DNA of 64,000 nucleotides, from positions 1 through 64,000 of the forward strand of contig JALHPZ010000013.1 in assembly GCA_022842245.1 (NCBI GenBank). The letters run 5' to 3'. Each line of letters opens with the position of its first letter. The stretch's first letter is position 1. Origin of the DNA: Gemmataceae bacterium. Lineage in GTDB: Bacteria > Planctomycetota > Planctomycetia > Gemmatales > Gemmataceae. Below are positions 47,450 through 57,372 of this stretch, piece after piece. A program made the translations under genes and the position numbers. The notes under the pieces are model-generated. The model was not told the origin of the DNA, did not search any database, and worked only from the letters and a program-made list of their open reading frames with translations.

Positions 47450-50400
47450 ATGCCCGCCATCGCCGCCAAGCCGAACCCCGGCGCGAAACTGGAAACCGAA
47501 GTCGACCGACAGATCGCCAAGGTTGTCCGGCGCATCCGCACGCATGACGTCCTCGCCGGCGTCTTCCTCCTCGCCGTCGTCGTGCTTGGCTATATCGCCG
47601 TCGCGATGGTCCTCGACCGCTGGCTCGAACTCCCCGACTGGGTCCGCCAACTCGGCTTTCTCGGCCTGCTCGGCACCGTCGGCGCGCTCGGCTGGTTCGC
47701 CGTCGCCCGACCGCTGCGCCGCACCGTGAACCCGCTCTACGCCGCGAAGGAAGTCGAAGACACCGCCGACGAAGCGAAGAATTCCATCGTGAACTGGGTC
47801 GACTTGCAGGACAAGCCGATCAACGAATCGGTCCGCGCCGCTGTTGCCGCCCGCGCCGCCAAGTTGCTCAAGGACGCCGACCTTGACAAGGCGGGCGAAT
47901 CGAAACGGCTGCTCTACCTTGGCTGGTCCGTCGGCGTGCTCGTCGTCGTCTTTGCCGCGCTGTTCATGGTCTTCAAGCCCGTCGTCTTCGGCTCGCTCCT
48001 CGGCCGTGCGATCAACCCGTTCTCCTCCGGTGCCATCGCAACTCGTACACAACTGACGCTCGTGGAACCCGCCGGCGGGGACATTTCCGTCACCGCCGGG
48101 CAGCCCGTGACCGTGACGGTCGACGTGAACGGCAAGACGCCCGACGCCGACGCACCGGACCGCCTGCGTGTGCTACTGCGCCACAATGCAGCGGACACGA
48201 ACTACGACGACGTGCCCCTCGAACCTGCCGACGCGACGCGGCGTTGGACCGTCCGCCTCGCCGAACGCCACGTGCAGAACGGCTTCTGGTACAAGGTCGC
48301 CGGAGGCGATACCGAGACGGCCGAATACCGCGTGACCGTCCGCCCCAAGCCGACCTTCACGGAATTCGATTTGGGCTACCGTTACCCCGAATACCTGCGA
48401 ATGAAACCCGATGCGTCGACCAGCCCGCATATCGAGGCGCACCGCGGCACCGTGGTGACGATCCGGGCGAAGGCGAACCGCGAGTTGAAGGCCGGCCGCG
48501 CCGTCCTCGCCAACCAGCCCGCCCCCGTGCCGGGAGAAGTGGTCGGCGACGCGAAAGACACGCTCCAGGTGAAGCTGTCGCTCGCCGAGAGCACCACGTA
48601 CCGGCTCCTCTTCCAATCCACGGACGGCGAAACTAACGCCGACGCCCCGGTCTACGATCTGCGCGTGCTCGTCGATCAGCCGCCGGACGCGACGATTTTG
48701 AACCCGAAGGACGAAGAGACGACCTTGCCGATCAACGGTCTGCTCGCCGTCGACGGCACGATCGGCGACGACTTCGGCATCGACCGCGTCGCCCTGCGAA
48801 TGCGAGTTCTCACTCCGAACGGACCGGCACGCAACCTCGCCGGCAAGCCGTACCAGAACGGCCAATCCTTCAAACGCACTGCCGACGGCACTTTTCCCAC
48901 CTCGCTCGACTACAAGGACTCGATCGCACTCGACAAACTCACCGACGAGTCAGGCCTGCCCATCGCGCTCAAACCCGATTCCGTCGTCGAGTATTGGATC
49001 GAAGCGATCGACAATTGCGACGTTCCCGGTTCGAACGTCGGCAAATCGAAGGTGCAGCGCCTGCGGTTGGTCGCGCCGAAGGTCGAGGAAAAGGCCAAGG
49101 CCGATGTGCAGCATCAGGCCGAGAAGCGCAAAGCGGACGAAGCCGCGCACCGGCAGGATCAACAGAAGAAGCTGGAGAAGGAGCAGCGCCCGGCGAAACA
49201 ATCTCCGCGCAAGCAGGAGGAGCAACAGCGTGGCGAACCGGCCGAAGGCCAACCGGGCGAACCCAAAGCCGGCGAACCCAAAGCCGGCGAACCCAAAGCC
49301 GGCGAACCCAAAGCCGGCGAACCCAAAGCCGGCGAACCCAAAGCCGGCGAACCGATGCCGAAGGCGGACCCGATGGGCGCGAAAGGGGCGAACGAGTCGG
49401 CCAAGACCGATGAACCGCCGATGAAAGGTTCGAAGCCGAACGAACCTATGGGCAAAGCCGCCGAGGGGCAGCCCGGCGCGGGGGCCTCCCCGGAGGACCA
49501 GAAGTTGCAAGAGAAGGCCGAGGAGATTCAAAAGAAAATCGACGACGAACAGAAGCAGTCGGGCGATGCGAAGCCACAGCCGGACGCGAAGCAACAACCG
49601 ATGGCAGGCGGCGGCAAGAAGGGTCCGCCGATGGACGGCGCGGCCGAGCCGAAGCCCACCGGCGAGGAGAAGGGTGCCGATCCCGAGGAGAAGCAAGGTC
49701 CGCTCGGCGGCGGCGCCCCGGGTGCACAGAAGCCCACGCCCAAGGATGCGAACGACCGGGCTGACAAAGAAGCAGCCGAACAGGCGGCACGCGACCTCGC
49801 CGGCAACGACGAGGGCAAGAAACAATCGGCCCGCCAGGAACTCGATCGCCAGCTCGGCGAGGAGAAACGCAAGGAACTCGAGAAGAACCTTGAGGAACGC
49901 CGCAAGACCGCCGAGGGGTTGAATTCCAACGACCCGATGGAGCGGGCCAAGGCGGAGGAAAACGCAACGAAACTGCAGCGCGAAGCGATGGAAGCGGAGC
50001 AGGAACGGAATGCCAAGACCCGCGACCGCGAAGAAGGCGACGCCGAGCAACTCTCGCGCAAGAAGGAACTCGAACAGGCCGTGAAGGATCTGAATTCCAA
50101 GGATCCGATGACCCGCGAGAAGGGCAAGGAGAAGCTCGACGAACTCGTGGGTAAGGAAGCACGGAAGGACGCCGAGAAACTGCGCGATCAGTTGAAGTCC
50201 GGCGACAAGAACCGCGAGCAGGCGGCGCAGGACGAGTTGAATCGGATGAAAAAGCAGGCCGAACAAAACGCGGCGAACGACAAGGCGGCGAACGATCAGA
50301 AACTCGAACAAGCCGCGAAGGACCTGGCCGGGAACGATCCGCAGAAGAATGAAGCCGCCAAGAAGGAGATCGACAAACAACTCGGCCAAGGCGCCGGCGA

Positions 50401-52468
50401 CAAGGCCGAGCAAGCGGCGAACGCGAAGAAGGACGCCGGGCCGAAGGAACGCGAGCAGGCGGCGAAGAACGAACTGGCGAAGCAGAAGCAGGCCGCTGAG
50501 CAGAAGGCCGGCAAGGGTGAACCCACGCCCGAAGAGAAGGCCGCGAACCAGCAGAAACTCGACCAGGCGGCAAAGGACCTCGCTGGGAACGATCCGCAGA
50601 AAAAGCAGGACGCCAAGAAGGAGATCGACAAGCAACTCGGCCAAGGCGCCGGCGACAAGGCCGAGCAGAAGTTGAGCGAACGCCAGCAGGCGGCCGGGAA
50701 GCAGCAATCCGGCGACCCCAAGGAGCAGCAGGAAGGGGATGAGGAATCCCAGAAGCTCCAGCGCGAGCTGACGGAAGAGGCGTTCAAGAATGCGAAGTCC
50801 CGGAAGAACCAGTCCGGCGATGCCGATCAACTCACGCGCCGGGAGAAGTTGGAGCAGGCGGCGAAGGATCTGAATTCCGATGACCCGAAGAAGAAGGAAG
50901 CGGCCGAGAAAAAGCTCGACGAACTCGTCGGCAAGGACGCCCGTCAGAAAGCACAGCAGCTTGGGGAAGACCTCAAGTCCGGCGATAAGGACAAGCAGAA
51001 GGCGGCTGTCGACGAGCTTCAGAAGATGAAGAAGGAACTGGACAAGCAGAACGCGAAGAACGAGCCGAAGGGCTCCCCGGAGGACAAGACCCAACAGGAT
51101 CAACTGGAGAAGGCCGCGAAGGACGTGGCCGGGAACGACGCGGCGAAGAAGGAAGCCGCCAAGAAGGAAATTGACCAGAAACTCGGCCAAGGCGCGGGCG
51201 AGAAGGTCGAACAGGCCGCGAACAAGGACCCGAACGCCAACCCGATGCAGCGCGAGCAGGCGGCCAAGGAGGAACTCGCCAAGCAGCGGCAGGCGGCCGA
51301 CCAGAAGAAGGCCGAACAGGCTGCGAAAGACGTGGCGAGCAACGACCCGGCGAAGAAGGAGGCCGCGAAGAAGGAACTCGACAAGCAGTTCGGCAAAGGG
51401 GCCGGCGATGAACTCGAAAAGAAGCTGAAGGAACGCGAGGACGCGGCCGAGAAGCTGCAATCGAAGAACGAGGCCGAGCGGAAGCAGGGCGAAGCGAAAG
51501 CCGAGCAGATGCAGAAGGATGCGCTGGCGAAGGCGGCCGAGGAGAAGGAACGGAAGGAGACCGAGCAGGCCGCAAAGGACCTGATGTCCGACGACAAGAC
51601 CAAGAGCGACGCGGCACGCAAAAAGCTGGAGGAGAAGTTCGGCAAGGAGGCGGTCGACAAGGCCAAGCAACTCGGCGACGAACTGAAGTCCGGCGACCCG
51701 AAGCGCGAACAGGCCGCGATGGACGAGCTCAAGAAGCTGCAGAAAGAGGCCGAGCAGCAGGCGAAAAAGGACGGCAAGCCGGAAGGGAAGGAGCTATCTC
51801 CGGAGGAGATCGAGAAGCTCGCGCAGGCGGCGAAGGACTTGAATTCCCCCGACGCGAACAAGAAGAAGGACGCCGAGAAACAACTCGACGAGAAGCTCGG
51901 CGAGCAGGGCCGCAAGCAACTTGAAGAGATGCTCAAGGACGGCAAGGAACCGACGAAGGAGCAACTGGACGCCGCGAAGAAGATGATGGAGCAACTGGCG
52001 AAGAACAACCCCAGCCGCGGAGCGAATGACAACCAGCGCGACCCTCGCAAGGACGGCGGCATCGGCGGCACGACCGACACCAAGGGCACGCCGCTGGAAG
52101 CCAACAAGGACTTCGACAAGCAGGCCGGGCAGCTCCAGCTGGAGAAACTGAAGAAGGCCGAGGCCAACAAGGAACTGCTCAAGAAGCTGGGCTATACCGA
52201 AGAGGAGTACAAGCGGTTCGTCGAGGGCTACGAGGAGATGGTGAAGAAGCTGCCCGAGCTGAAGGACCAGCCGGCCGAAGCTCCGAAGCCGGGCGAGCCT
52301 GCGAAGCCGACGCTGCGCGTGGACGGCGCGGGCAAGGTCGAGCAGCGAGGCGACGGCAGCAAGTCGAGCACGAACTCCGCCGGCGTGACGAACGCTCCGC
52401 CCGGCTACGGCGACGCCCGCAAGAAGTTCGCCGAGAGCGCGACGAAACAGAAAGAAGAGAAGAAATGA
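47450..52468 (+). CDS. Giant membrane protein with repetitive charged coiled-coil region (DUF4175-like)
   Basis: A 1672-residue protein. Two N-terminal transmembrane helices (about 34-56 and 67-84) and a third near 160-182 precede a soluble beta-rich region (200-550), an overall plan like DUF4175 proteins. From about 570 onward it is dominated by Lys, Glu, Ala, Gln and Asp. GEPKA repeats six times at 603-632. Then about nine or ten copies of a 35-60 residue module follow, of the type EQAAKDLxxNDPxKKEAAKK + LDxxxGxxA. The C-terminus is a short less repetitive domain (ELLKKLGYTEEEYKRFVEGY). A long extended or coiled-coil scaffold is likely; function unknown. It is divergent from a Ser/Thr kinase gene. 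Confidence 0.75.
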   Translation: MPAIAAKPNPGAKLETEVDRQIAKVVRRIRTHDVLAGVFLLAVVVLGYIAVAMVLDRWLELPDWVRQLGFLGLLGTVGALGWFAVARPLRRTVNPLYAAKEVEDTADEAKNSIVNWVDLQDKPINESVRAAVAARAAKLLKDADLDKAGESKRLLYLGWSVGVLVVVFAALFMVFKPVVFGSLLGRAINPFSSGAIATRTQLTLVEPAGGDISVTAGQPVTVTVDVNGKTPDADAPDRLRVLLRHNAADTNYDDVPLEPADATRRWTVRLAERHVQNGFWYKVAGGDTETAEYRVTVRPKPTFTEFDLGYRYPEYLRMKPDASTSPHIEAHRGTVVTIRAKANRELKAGRAVLANQPAPVPGEVVGDAKDTLQVKLSLAESTTYRLLFQSTDGETNADAPVYDLRVLVDQPPDATILNPKDEETTLPINGLLAVDGTIGDDFGIDRVALRMRVLTPNGPARNLAGKPYQNGQSFKRTADGTFPTSLDYKDSIALDKLTDESGLPIALKPDSVVEYWIEAIDNCDVPGSNVGKSKVQRLRLVAPKVEEKAKADVQHQAEKRKADEAAHRQDQQKKLEKEQRPAKQSPRKQEEQQRGEPAEGQPGEPKAGEPKAGEPKAGEPKAGEPKAGEPKAGEPMPKADPMGAKGANESAKTDEPPMKGSKPNEPMGKAAEGQPGAGASPEDQKLQEKAEEIQKKIDDEQKQSGDAKPQPDAKQQPMAGGGKKGPPMDGAAEPKPTGEEKGADPEEKQGPLGGGAPGAQKPTPKDANDRADKEAAEQAARDLAGNDEGKKQSARQELDRQLGEEKRKELEKNLEERRKTAEGLNSNDPMERAKAEENATKLQREAMEAEQERNAKTRDREEGDAEQLSRKKELEQAVKDLNSKDPMTREKGKEKLDELVGKEARKDAEKLRDQLKSGDKNREQAAQDELNRMKKQAEQNAANDKAANDQKLEQAAKDLAGNDPQKNEAAKKEIDKQLGQGAGDKAEQAANAKKDAGPKEREQAAKNELAKQKQAAEQKAGKGEPTPEEKAANQQKLDQAAKDLAGNDPQKKQDAKKEIDKQLGQGAGDKAEQKLSERQQAAGKQQSGDPKEQQEGDEESQKLQRELTEEAFKNAKSRKNQSGDADQLTRREKLEQAAKDLNSDDPKKKEAAEKKLDELVGKDARQKAQQLGEDLKSGDKDKQKAAVDELQKMKKELDKQNAKNEPKGSPEDKTQQDQLEKAAKDVAGNDAAKKEAAKKEIDQKLGQGAGEKVEQAANKDPNANPMQREQAAKEELAKQRQAADQKKAEQAAKDVASNDPAKKEAAKKELDKQFGKGAGDELEKKLKEREDAAEKLQSKNEAERKQGEAKAEQMQKDALAKAAEEKERKETEQAAKDLMSDDKTKSDAARKKLEEKFGKEAVDKAKQLGDELKSGDPKREQAAMDELKKLQKEAEQQAKKDGKPEGKELSPEEIEKLAQAAKDLNSPDANKKKDAEKQLDEKLGEQGRKQLEEMLKDGKEPTKEQLDAAKKMMEQLAKNNPSRGANDNQRDPRKDGGIGGTTDTKGTPLEANKDFDKQAGQLQLEKLKKAEANKELLKKLGYTEEEYKRFVEGYEEMVKKLPELKDQPAEAPKPGEPAKPTLRVDGAGKVEQRGDGSKSSTNSAGVTNAPPGYGDARKKFAESATKQKEEKK
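49256..49345 (+). repeat. Six identical 15-base tandem repeats inside the giant gene
   Basis: The unit ggcgaacccaaagcc occurs six times in a row without a mismatch and encodes GEPKA six times. Identity at the DNA level, including third positions, indicates recent slippage expansion; copy number probably varies between strains. Confidence 0.95.
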
Positions 52469-52481
52469 GTGGTGGGGCCCA

Positions 52482-52542
52482 AGGCGGAGTCTTCGGAGCC
52501 GAAGTCGAAATCAGATCGCGCTCGGGTCCGAAGACTCCGCCT
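52482..52542. repeat. Inverted repeat upstream of nadB
   Basis: Exact 16-base arms (aggcggagtcttcgga at 52482-52497, tccgaagactccgcct at 52527-52542) with a 29-base spacer lie between the giant gene and nadB. The right arm and following bases resemble 21724-21756. It may end transcription of the giant gene, though no T-run follows. Confidence 0.7.
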
Positions 52543-52568
52543 CGCGGTTAAACTGCTACACTGGCTCC

Positions 52569-54176
52569 ATGTCGCCGAACCGCTATCTCGTTTCCTTCGA
52601 TTCCCGCACGGCGATCCACCGCTTCACGGACATCCTCGTCGTCGGTGCCGGCATCGCCGGGCTTCGCGCCGCACTGGAGGTCCCATCGGACCTCTCTGTG
52701 CTCGTCGCCACCAAGGACCGGATCACCGAAAGCAACAGCAGCTACGCCCAGGGCGGCATCGCCGGGGTGCTGTCTCCGGAGGACACGTTCGAGAACCACA
52801 TCGACGACACGCTCGTCGCCGGCGACGGCCTCTGCGACCGCGCCGTCGTCGAGCGCGTTGTCCGCGATGCGCCGGCCGAAATCGAGAAACTCGTCGAGTT
52901 CGGTACGAAGTTCGATGAAGAAAACGGGCACCTCGCACTCACGCGAGAAGGGGGCCATAGCCATCGGCGAATTGTCCACGCTCTTGGCGACGCGACGGGA
53001 CACGAGATGATGCGTGCCGTCATCGCCAAGACAAAAGCCACACCGAACGTCACGCTCTGGGACGACACTTTTACCGTGGACTTGCTCACCGATGCGTCCG
53101 GCTGTGTCGGGGCGATCGTCTGGCGGCCGAACGCCGGCGTCGTCATCGTCTGGGCGAAGCAGGTGATCCTCGCGTCCGGCGGATGCGGCATGGTCTACCG
53201 CGAGACGACAAACCCGCCCGTCGCCACCGGCGACGGCATGGCGGCCGCCTTCCGCGCCGGCGCCGAACTGCGCGACATGGAGTTCATGCAGTTCCACCCC
53301 ACCGTGCTTTACGTCGCCGGCTCCGCCCGCTCGCTCATCAGCGAAGCCGTGCGCGGCGAGGGGGCCTACCTTCGCGACGTCCACGGCGTGCGCTTCATGC
53401 CGAACGAGGACCCGCGCGGCGAACTAGCCCCGCGCGACGTCGTCTCCCGCGCCATCTTCCGCACGATGGAACGCACCCAGCACTCGAACGTCTACCTCGA
53501 CCTGTCGCACCTGCCGCGTGACCTCGTGATGACGCGATTTCCGGGTATTGCCAAGGTCTGCCGCAGCTTCGGGCTGGACATCGCGAAGGACCGCATTCCG
53601 GTGCGGCCCGGGGCGCACTACATGGTCGGCGGCGTGACGGTGGACGCCGACGGCCGCACGACCGTGCCAAACCTCTGGGCGGCCGGGGAGGTGACGTCCA
53701 GCGGGTTGCACGGGGCGAACCGGCTGGCGTCCAATTCGCTCATCGAGGGCCTCGTGTACGGTGCCGCCTGCGGTCGCGGCGCGGCACGGGCCGCAAGTAT
53801 GATGCCCGGCGATCTCCGTGCCCTGCCCCTCCAATTCGTCGCCCACGACGACGAACCGGACGAACGGCTCGATGTCCCCGACCTCACGAACGCCTTGCGA
53901 AGCCTCATGGTCCGCAAGATGGGAATTGTGCGCGATCGGATTCGCCTCGAAGAAGCCACGGCGGATGTGGAATTCTGGTGCCGTTACGTCCTCGTGCGCG
54001 AGTTCGACCGCCGATCGGGCTGGGAACTGCAGAACTTGCTGACGGTCGCCAGACTCATGATCAACGCCGCGACAGCGCGGGAAGAATCGCGCGGCACCCA
54101 TTATCGAAGTGATTTTCCCGAACGCGCCGACTCGGCCGGATGGAATGTTCGCCACGTCACGGCGCGATCGATCTGA
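52569..54176 (+). CDS. nadB: L-aspartate oxidase
   Basis: FAD enzyme that oxidises L-aspartate to iminoaspartate, the first step of de novo NAD synthesis. The 535-residue protein has the FAD loop [13 protein letters not shown] (24-36), [12 protein letters not shown], the active-site segment [17 protein letters not shown] (His130 to Arg134) and [34 protein letters not shown] completes the flavin site. The helical C-terminal domain is present. nadA and nadC are not adjacent. A tacact word just before the ATG could be part of a promoter with a very short leader. Confidence 0.95.
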   Translation: MSPNRYLVSFDSRTAIHRFTDILVVGAGIAGLRAALEVPSDLSVLVATKDRITESNSSYAQGGIAGVLSPEDTFENHIDDTLVAGDGLCDRAVVERVVRDAPAEIEKLVEFGTKFDEENGHLALTREGGHSHRRIVHALGDATGHEMMRAVIAKTKATPNVTLWDDTFTVDLLTDASGCVGAIVWRPNAGVVIVWAKQVILASGGCGMVYRETTNPPVATGDGMAAAFRAGAELRDMEFMQFHPTVLYVAGSARSLISEAVRGEGAYLRDVHGVRFMPNEDPRGELAPRDVVSRAIFRTMERTQHSNVYLDLSHLPRDLVMTRFPGIAKVCRSFGLDIAKDRIPVRPGAHYMVGGVTVDADGRTTVPNLWAAGEVTSSGLHGANRLASNSLIEGLVYGAACGRGAARAASMMPGDLRALPLQFVAHDDEPDERLDVPDLTNALRSLMVRKMGIVRDRIRLEEATADVEFWCRYVLVREFDRRSGWELQNLLTVARLMINAATAREESRGTHYRSDFPERADSAGWNVRHVTARSI

Positions 54177-54187
54177 GCACGGGTCAT

Positions 54188-54210
54188 GAATGCCGAAGAT
54201 CCCGGCATTC
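54188..54210 (+). terminator. Possible weak terminator after nadB
   Basis: An 8-base stem (gaatgccg / cggcattc, loop 7) lies 11 bp after the nadB stop. It lacks a T-run. The rest of the 260 bp gap to 54437 shows no gene or clear motif. Confidence 0.3.
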
Positions 54211-54436
54211 GATGATGCCATCCCACACATTGAGATCCAATCGCCCACTCGATTCGAGCGAATCCCAGAGATGCCGAAGCTGGAAATTGGGCGGAAGCCC
54301 CAGCGAGTTCGACCAATTTTCACCGCGTCTTCTTGTTCGGCACGGTGATTGCAAATTCTCGATCGCCAAACCTCCCACCGACCTTTGGCACCTCCCCACG
54401 TCCTCGTTCGTATTCATTTTCCTTCGGAGTTCGCAC

Positions 54437-55384
54437 ATGCGTTTGGCCCGACGCCGCCTTCCGGCGGCATTTACCCTCATTGAATTGCTCGTCGTCATCG
54501 CCATCATCGCCATTCTGATCGGCCTGCTCCTGCCCGCGGTTCAGAAGGTCCGCGAGGCGGCCGCGCGGATGAAGTGCCAGAACAACATCAAGCAGATCGG
54601 CCTCGCGCTACACAACCACGAGAGCGCGCTCGGGAAATTCCCCATGGGGCAGCGCGGCCCGTCGGTCGCCAACGCGAACTGGCGCGTCGAATTGTTCCCC
54701 TACATGGAACTGGATAACGTCTTCCGTCAACTCAATCGGAACGACGTCTACAACAGCGCGGTGCTGAACAACCTGGTCATCCCGACCTGGAAGTGCCCGT
54801 CCACGAACCTGCCCGACACGCAGCCGACCTCGTGGGTGACGTGGTGGACGAACAATAACCATCAGGTGCCCGCATATCAGGGCGTGATGGGAGCCTACCC
54901 CGATCCGGTCGCGGCAACCGGGAAGACGTATCCCTCGAATTACGGCGGTTGGTGGTCCAACGGAGGCATGCTCGTCGCGAATGAATCGACGCGAATCGCC
55001 GACGCCACCGACGGTCTGTCGAACACGATCATCGTCGCGGAGCAATCCGCCCCGGTGAACATCACCGATATCCGCAACGGCTACTACACGCCCTGGGGTT
55101 CGGTCACCACCGCGAACACCGTCTCGGCCATGACATCGGCCAATACGCCGGACCTCTGGGGCATGGGCCTCACTTGCGTGGCGTACGCGCCCAATTCCAA
55201 GACCCCCGCCGCCGGGTCCAGCGCCTCCTACCACGGGAACACCATCCTGAATTCGTACCACACCAACGGCCTGAACGTGCTCATGGGCGACGGGTCGGTC
55301 GCGTATTTCCCCGGCACCGTAGATTTCCCGACCTTCCAGAAGTTGTGCGTCAAGAACGACGGTTTGGTCACGAGCCTTCAATAA
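54437..55384 (+). CDS. DUF1559 prepilin-like protein
   Basis: A 315-residue protein typical of planctomycetes, where this family is greatly expanded. The N-terminus [20 protein letters not shown] is a type IV prepilin-like methylation/cleavage signal with one hydrophobic helix. [20 protein letters not shown] and [14 protein letters not shown] follow, the DUF1559 hallmark. The C-terminus has the usual [16 protein letters not shown] end. It probably forms a pseudopilin-like surface or secretion structure. ATG at 54437 has cggag upstream; longer upstream frames are noncoding. Confidence 0.93.
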   Translation: MRLARRRLPAAFTLIELLVVIAIIAILIGLLLPAVQKVREAAARMKCQNNIKQIGLALHNHESALGKFPMGQRGPSVANANWRVELFPYMELDNVFRQLNRNDVYNSAVLNNLVIPTWKCPSTNLPDTQPTSWVTWWTNNNHQVPAYQGVMGAYPDPVAATGKTYPSNYGGWWSNGGMLVANESTRIADATDGLSNTIIVAEQSAPVNITDIRNGYYTPWGSVTTANTVSAMTSANTPDLWGMGLTCVAYAPNSKTPAAGSSASYHGNTILNSYHTNGLNVLMGDGSVAYFPGTVDFPTFQKLCVKNDGLVTSLQ

Positions 55385-55408
55385 CTCCAACACCGAGGAA
55401 TCGAGTCC

Positions 55409-55816
55409 ATGGCAATTGTGAAGTCTTTTCGCCGGTCCGTCTGGGTTTCCATTGTCGCAGTCCTGACGGCCGCCGGATGTAGTAGTGAAAAGCCGACCGG
55501 AACCCTGGCCGGCACCGTATCCTACAACGGATCGACGGTCCATTCTGGAAACGTGAACCTGATTTCGACCGCCGGCGACGGAGCGATGGCGAAGATCGCC
55601 GAGAACGGTACTTTCAAAGTGGACGGCCCGCTCCCCGCCGGCGAATACCGCGTTTACCTGAGTGCTCCGGTCCCGGAGCCGCTGCCGCCGGGACAGAAAC
55701 CACCAAAGGTACCGAAATTCGAAGTGCCACCGAAGTTCACGGATGTTGCGACCACGAAAATGACCGTCACGGTAAAGCCCGGCCCGAACGACGTGCCGCT
55801 GGAGTTCAAGGACTGA
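55409..55816 (+). CDS. Small lipoprotein with carboxypeptidase-regulatory-like fold
   Basis: A 135-residue lipoprotein (lipobox TAAGC, Cys24). The body, GTLAGTVSYNGSTVHSGNVN with GTFKVDGPLPAGEYRVYLSA, is a beta-sandwich of the carboxypeptidase regulatory-like/transthyretin-like kind. A Pro/Lys-rich segment (PPGQKPPKVPKFEVPPKF) follows. Genes of this type are commonly found directly after DUF1559 genes in planctomycetes, as here (24 bp), and the two are likely one transcript. Confidence 0.85.
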   Translation: MAIVKSFRRSVWVSIVAVLTAAGCSSEKPTGTLAGTVSYNGSTVHSGNVNLISTAGDGAMAKIAENGTFKVDGPLPAGEYRVYLSAPVPEPLPPGQKPPKVPKFEVPPKFTDVATTKMTVTVKPGPNDVPLEFKD

Positions 55817-55845
55817 TTGAATCGTTCAGAATCGGACTGATGCCA

Positions 55846-55877
55846 AACGCTTCCTCGATCCCGAGGAAGCGTTTTCT
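55846..55877 (+). terminator. Intrinsic terminator of the DUF1559-lipoprotein pair
   Basis: A perfect 12-base stem (aacgcttcctcg / cgaggaagcgtt, loop atcc) is followed by ttctcatt. It lies 29 bp after the lipoprotein stop and 3 bp before the end of the convergent mutase gene. Confidence 0.8.
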
Positions 55878-55880
55878 CAT

Positions 55881-57227
55881 TCAAGAGGTGAGTACGGCCC
55901 CCGCATCGTCACACAACTCCTTCGCTTGGGCTTCCGTCGGGGCCTCGGCGATGGCGCGGACGATCGGTTCCGTGTTGCTGCCGCGGACGTGCAACCACCA
56001 ATCGGGGCCGTCGAGTCGCAAACCATCGACGGTGTTCCGGGTCGTGTCCGGCCAGCGGCGTTCGAGCTTCGCGAAGGCCTCGCCCAAGCGTTCCCGGCTC
56101 ACGTGGAACTTGGTTTTCACCATCGAATACTTTGGCAACTCGGCCACGAGTTGCGAGAGCGGCTTTCCTTCCTCCGCCATCAAGCTCAGGATGAGCGCCA
56201 TGCCGATGTACGGGTCGCGGACCCAGCCGACGCGCGGGTCGATGACGCCGCCGTTCCCTTCCCCGCCAACAACGGCTTTCACGGCGCGAATCTTCTCGAC
56301 GACGTTCGCCTCGCCCACTGAGGCACGATGGAACTCGCAGCCGGCCGCCTTAGCCAGGTCTTCGCTCATGCGGGACGTGCTCATGTTCACGACGACCGGC
56401 CCGCGCTCCTGACGCAATCGATACTTCACCGCCAGCGCGAGCGTTGCCTCCTCGCTGACACACTCGCCTTTTTCATCGATGAGCGCGAGCCGGTCGGCGT
56501 CCGGGTCCAGCACGAAGCCGATGTGACAGCCATGTTGTTTCACCCACGGGGCCACGTCGACGAGGTGCGCCGGTGTCGGCTCCGGTTCATGGACGAACTC
56601 GCCATTCGCTTCGCAGTTGTGTTGCACGACTTCGCAGCCGAGGTCGGCGAGGAGTTTGGCAGCGAGTGGGCCACCCGCGCCGCCGTTGCCATCGACGAAC
56701 GCACGGAACCGACCGGCAGCGACCGTGGCGACGCTGACAAGGTTCAAAACGATCGCGGCATGTTCGTCGGCCACGCCCGGCGGCACGCGCACGGCGCCGA
56801 GCCCGTCCCATTTCGCGAGGGCAAACTCCCCGGCGGTGAAGAGCCGTTTCACTTCCTGTCCGGCGATCGCCGGCAGGACGGCGCCATCTCGCCCGAACAT
56901 CTTGAGGCCGTTCCACGGTGCGGGGTTGTGGCTGGCGGTGATCTGCACGGCGCCGGCGGCGCCGAGGTTTCGCACGGCGATGCCAACGGTCGGCGTCGGC
57001 GCGATGCCGATGTCGTCGATGGCGCAGCCGGCGGCGAGTAGACCGGAGTAGACTGCGTGCCGGAGCATGTCGCCGCTCGGTCGCGAATCGCGCGACACGA
57101 CGAGACGCCCGCCCTTGAGGTATGTGCCAAGGGCACAGCCGAAGCGCGCCGCCGCGTCCGGCGTGAGCGACTCCCCGATGATCCCGCGAATGCCCGAAAC
57201 GCCGACGATCAAATCTGGATGGTGCAT
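55881..57227 (-). CDS. glmM: Phosphoglucosamine mutase / phosphohexomutase
   Basis: Alpha-D-phosphohexomutase of 448 residues. SRDSRPSG is at 45-52, the active-site phosphoserine Ser99 is in TASHNPAPWNGLK, and the metal loop DPDADR is at 241-246. The sugar-recognition segment EGNGGVIDPRVG and a C-terminal phosphate-binding loop (RGSNTEP) follow. GlmM converts glucosamine-6-phosphate to glucosamine-1-phosphate for cell wall and LPS precursors. The archaeal/planctomycete type of this family can also act on mannose or glucose phosphates, so the exact substrate is less certain than the fold. ATG at 57227 fits the N-terminus. Confidence 0.85.
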   Translation of the reverse strand: MHHPDLIVGVSGIRGIIGESLTPDAAARFGCALGTYLKGGRLVVSRDSRPSGDMLRHAVYSGLLAAGCAIDDIGIAPTPTVGIAVRNLGAAGAVQITASHNPAPWNGLKMFGRDGAVLPAIAGQEVKRLFTAGEFALAKWDGLGAVRVPPGVADEHAAIVLNLVSVATVAAGRFRAFVDGNGGAGGPLAAKLLADLGCEVVQHNCEANGEFVHEPEPTPAHLVDVAPWVKQHGCHIGFVLDPDADRLALIDEKGECVSEEATLALAVKYRLRQERGPVVVNMSTSRMSEDLAKAAGCEFHRASVGEANVVEKIRAVKAVVGGEGNGGVIDPRVGWVRDPYIGMALILSLMAEEGKPLSQLVAELPKYSMVKTKFHVSRERLGEAFAKLERRWPDTTRNTVDGLRLDGPDWWLHVRGSNTEPIVRAIAEAPTEAQAKELCDDAGAVLTS

Positions 57228-57372
57228 CCGGCTATTGTGGGAGGCGGCGAGGGCGGCCGCCATGTGAACAAACTGAAATCACCATCCCACGCGAACGTCT
57301 TGATTCCGTAGCCTGGTTGGCCCTTCACCGGCGAGCTTGGTAGTTTGAGCGAAACTCATTTGGGGAAATGGT

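Noticed and set aside
48950..51670. 906-codon open frame on the minus strand, very rich in Leu and Arg
   Set aside because: It is the mirror of the Lys/Glu/Ala-rich repeats of the gene on the plus strand; GC-rich repetitive codons keep the opposite frame open. No sensible start or domain.
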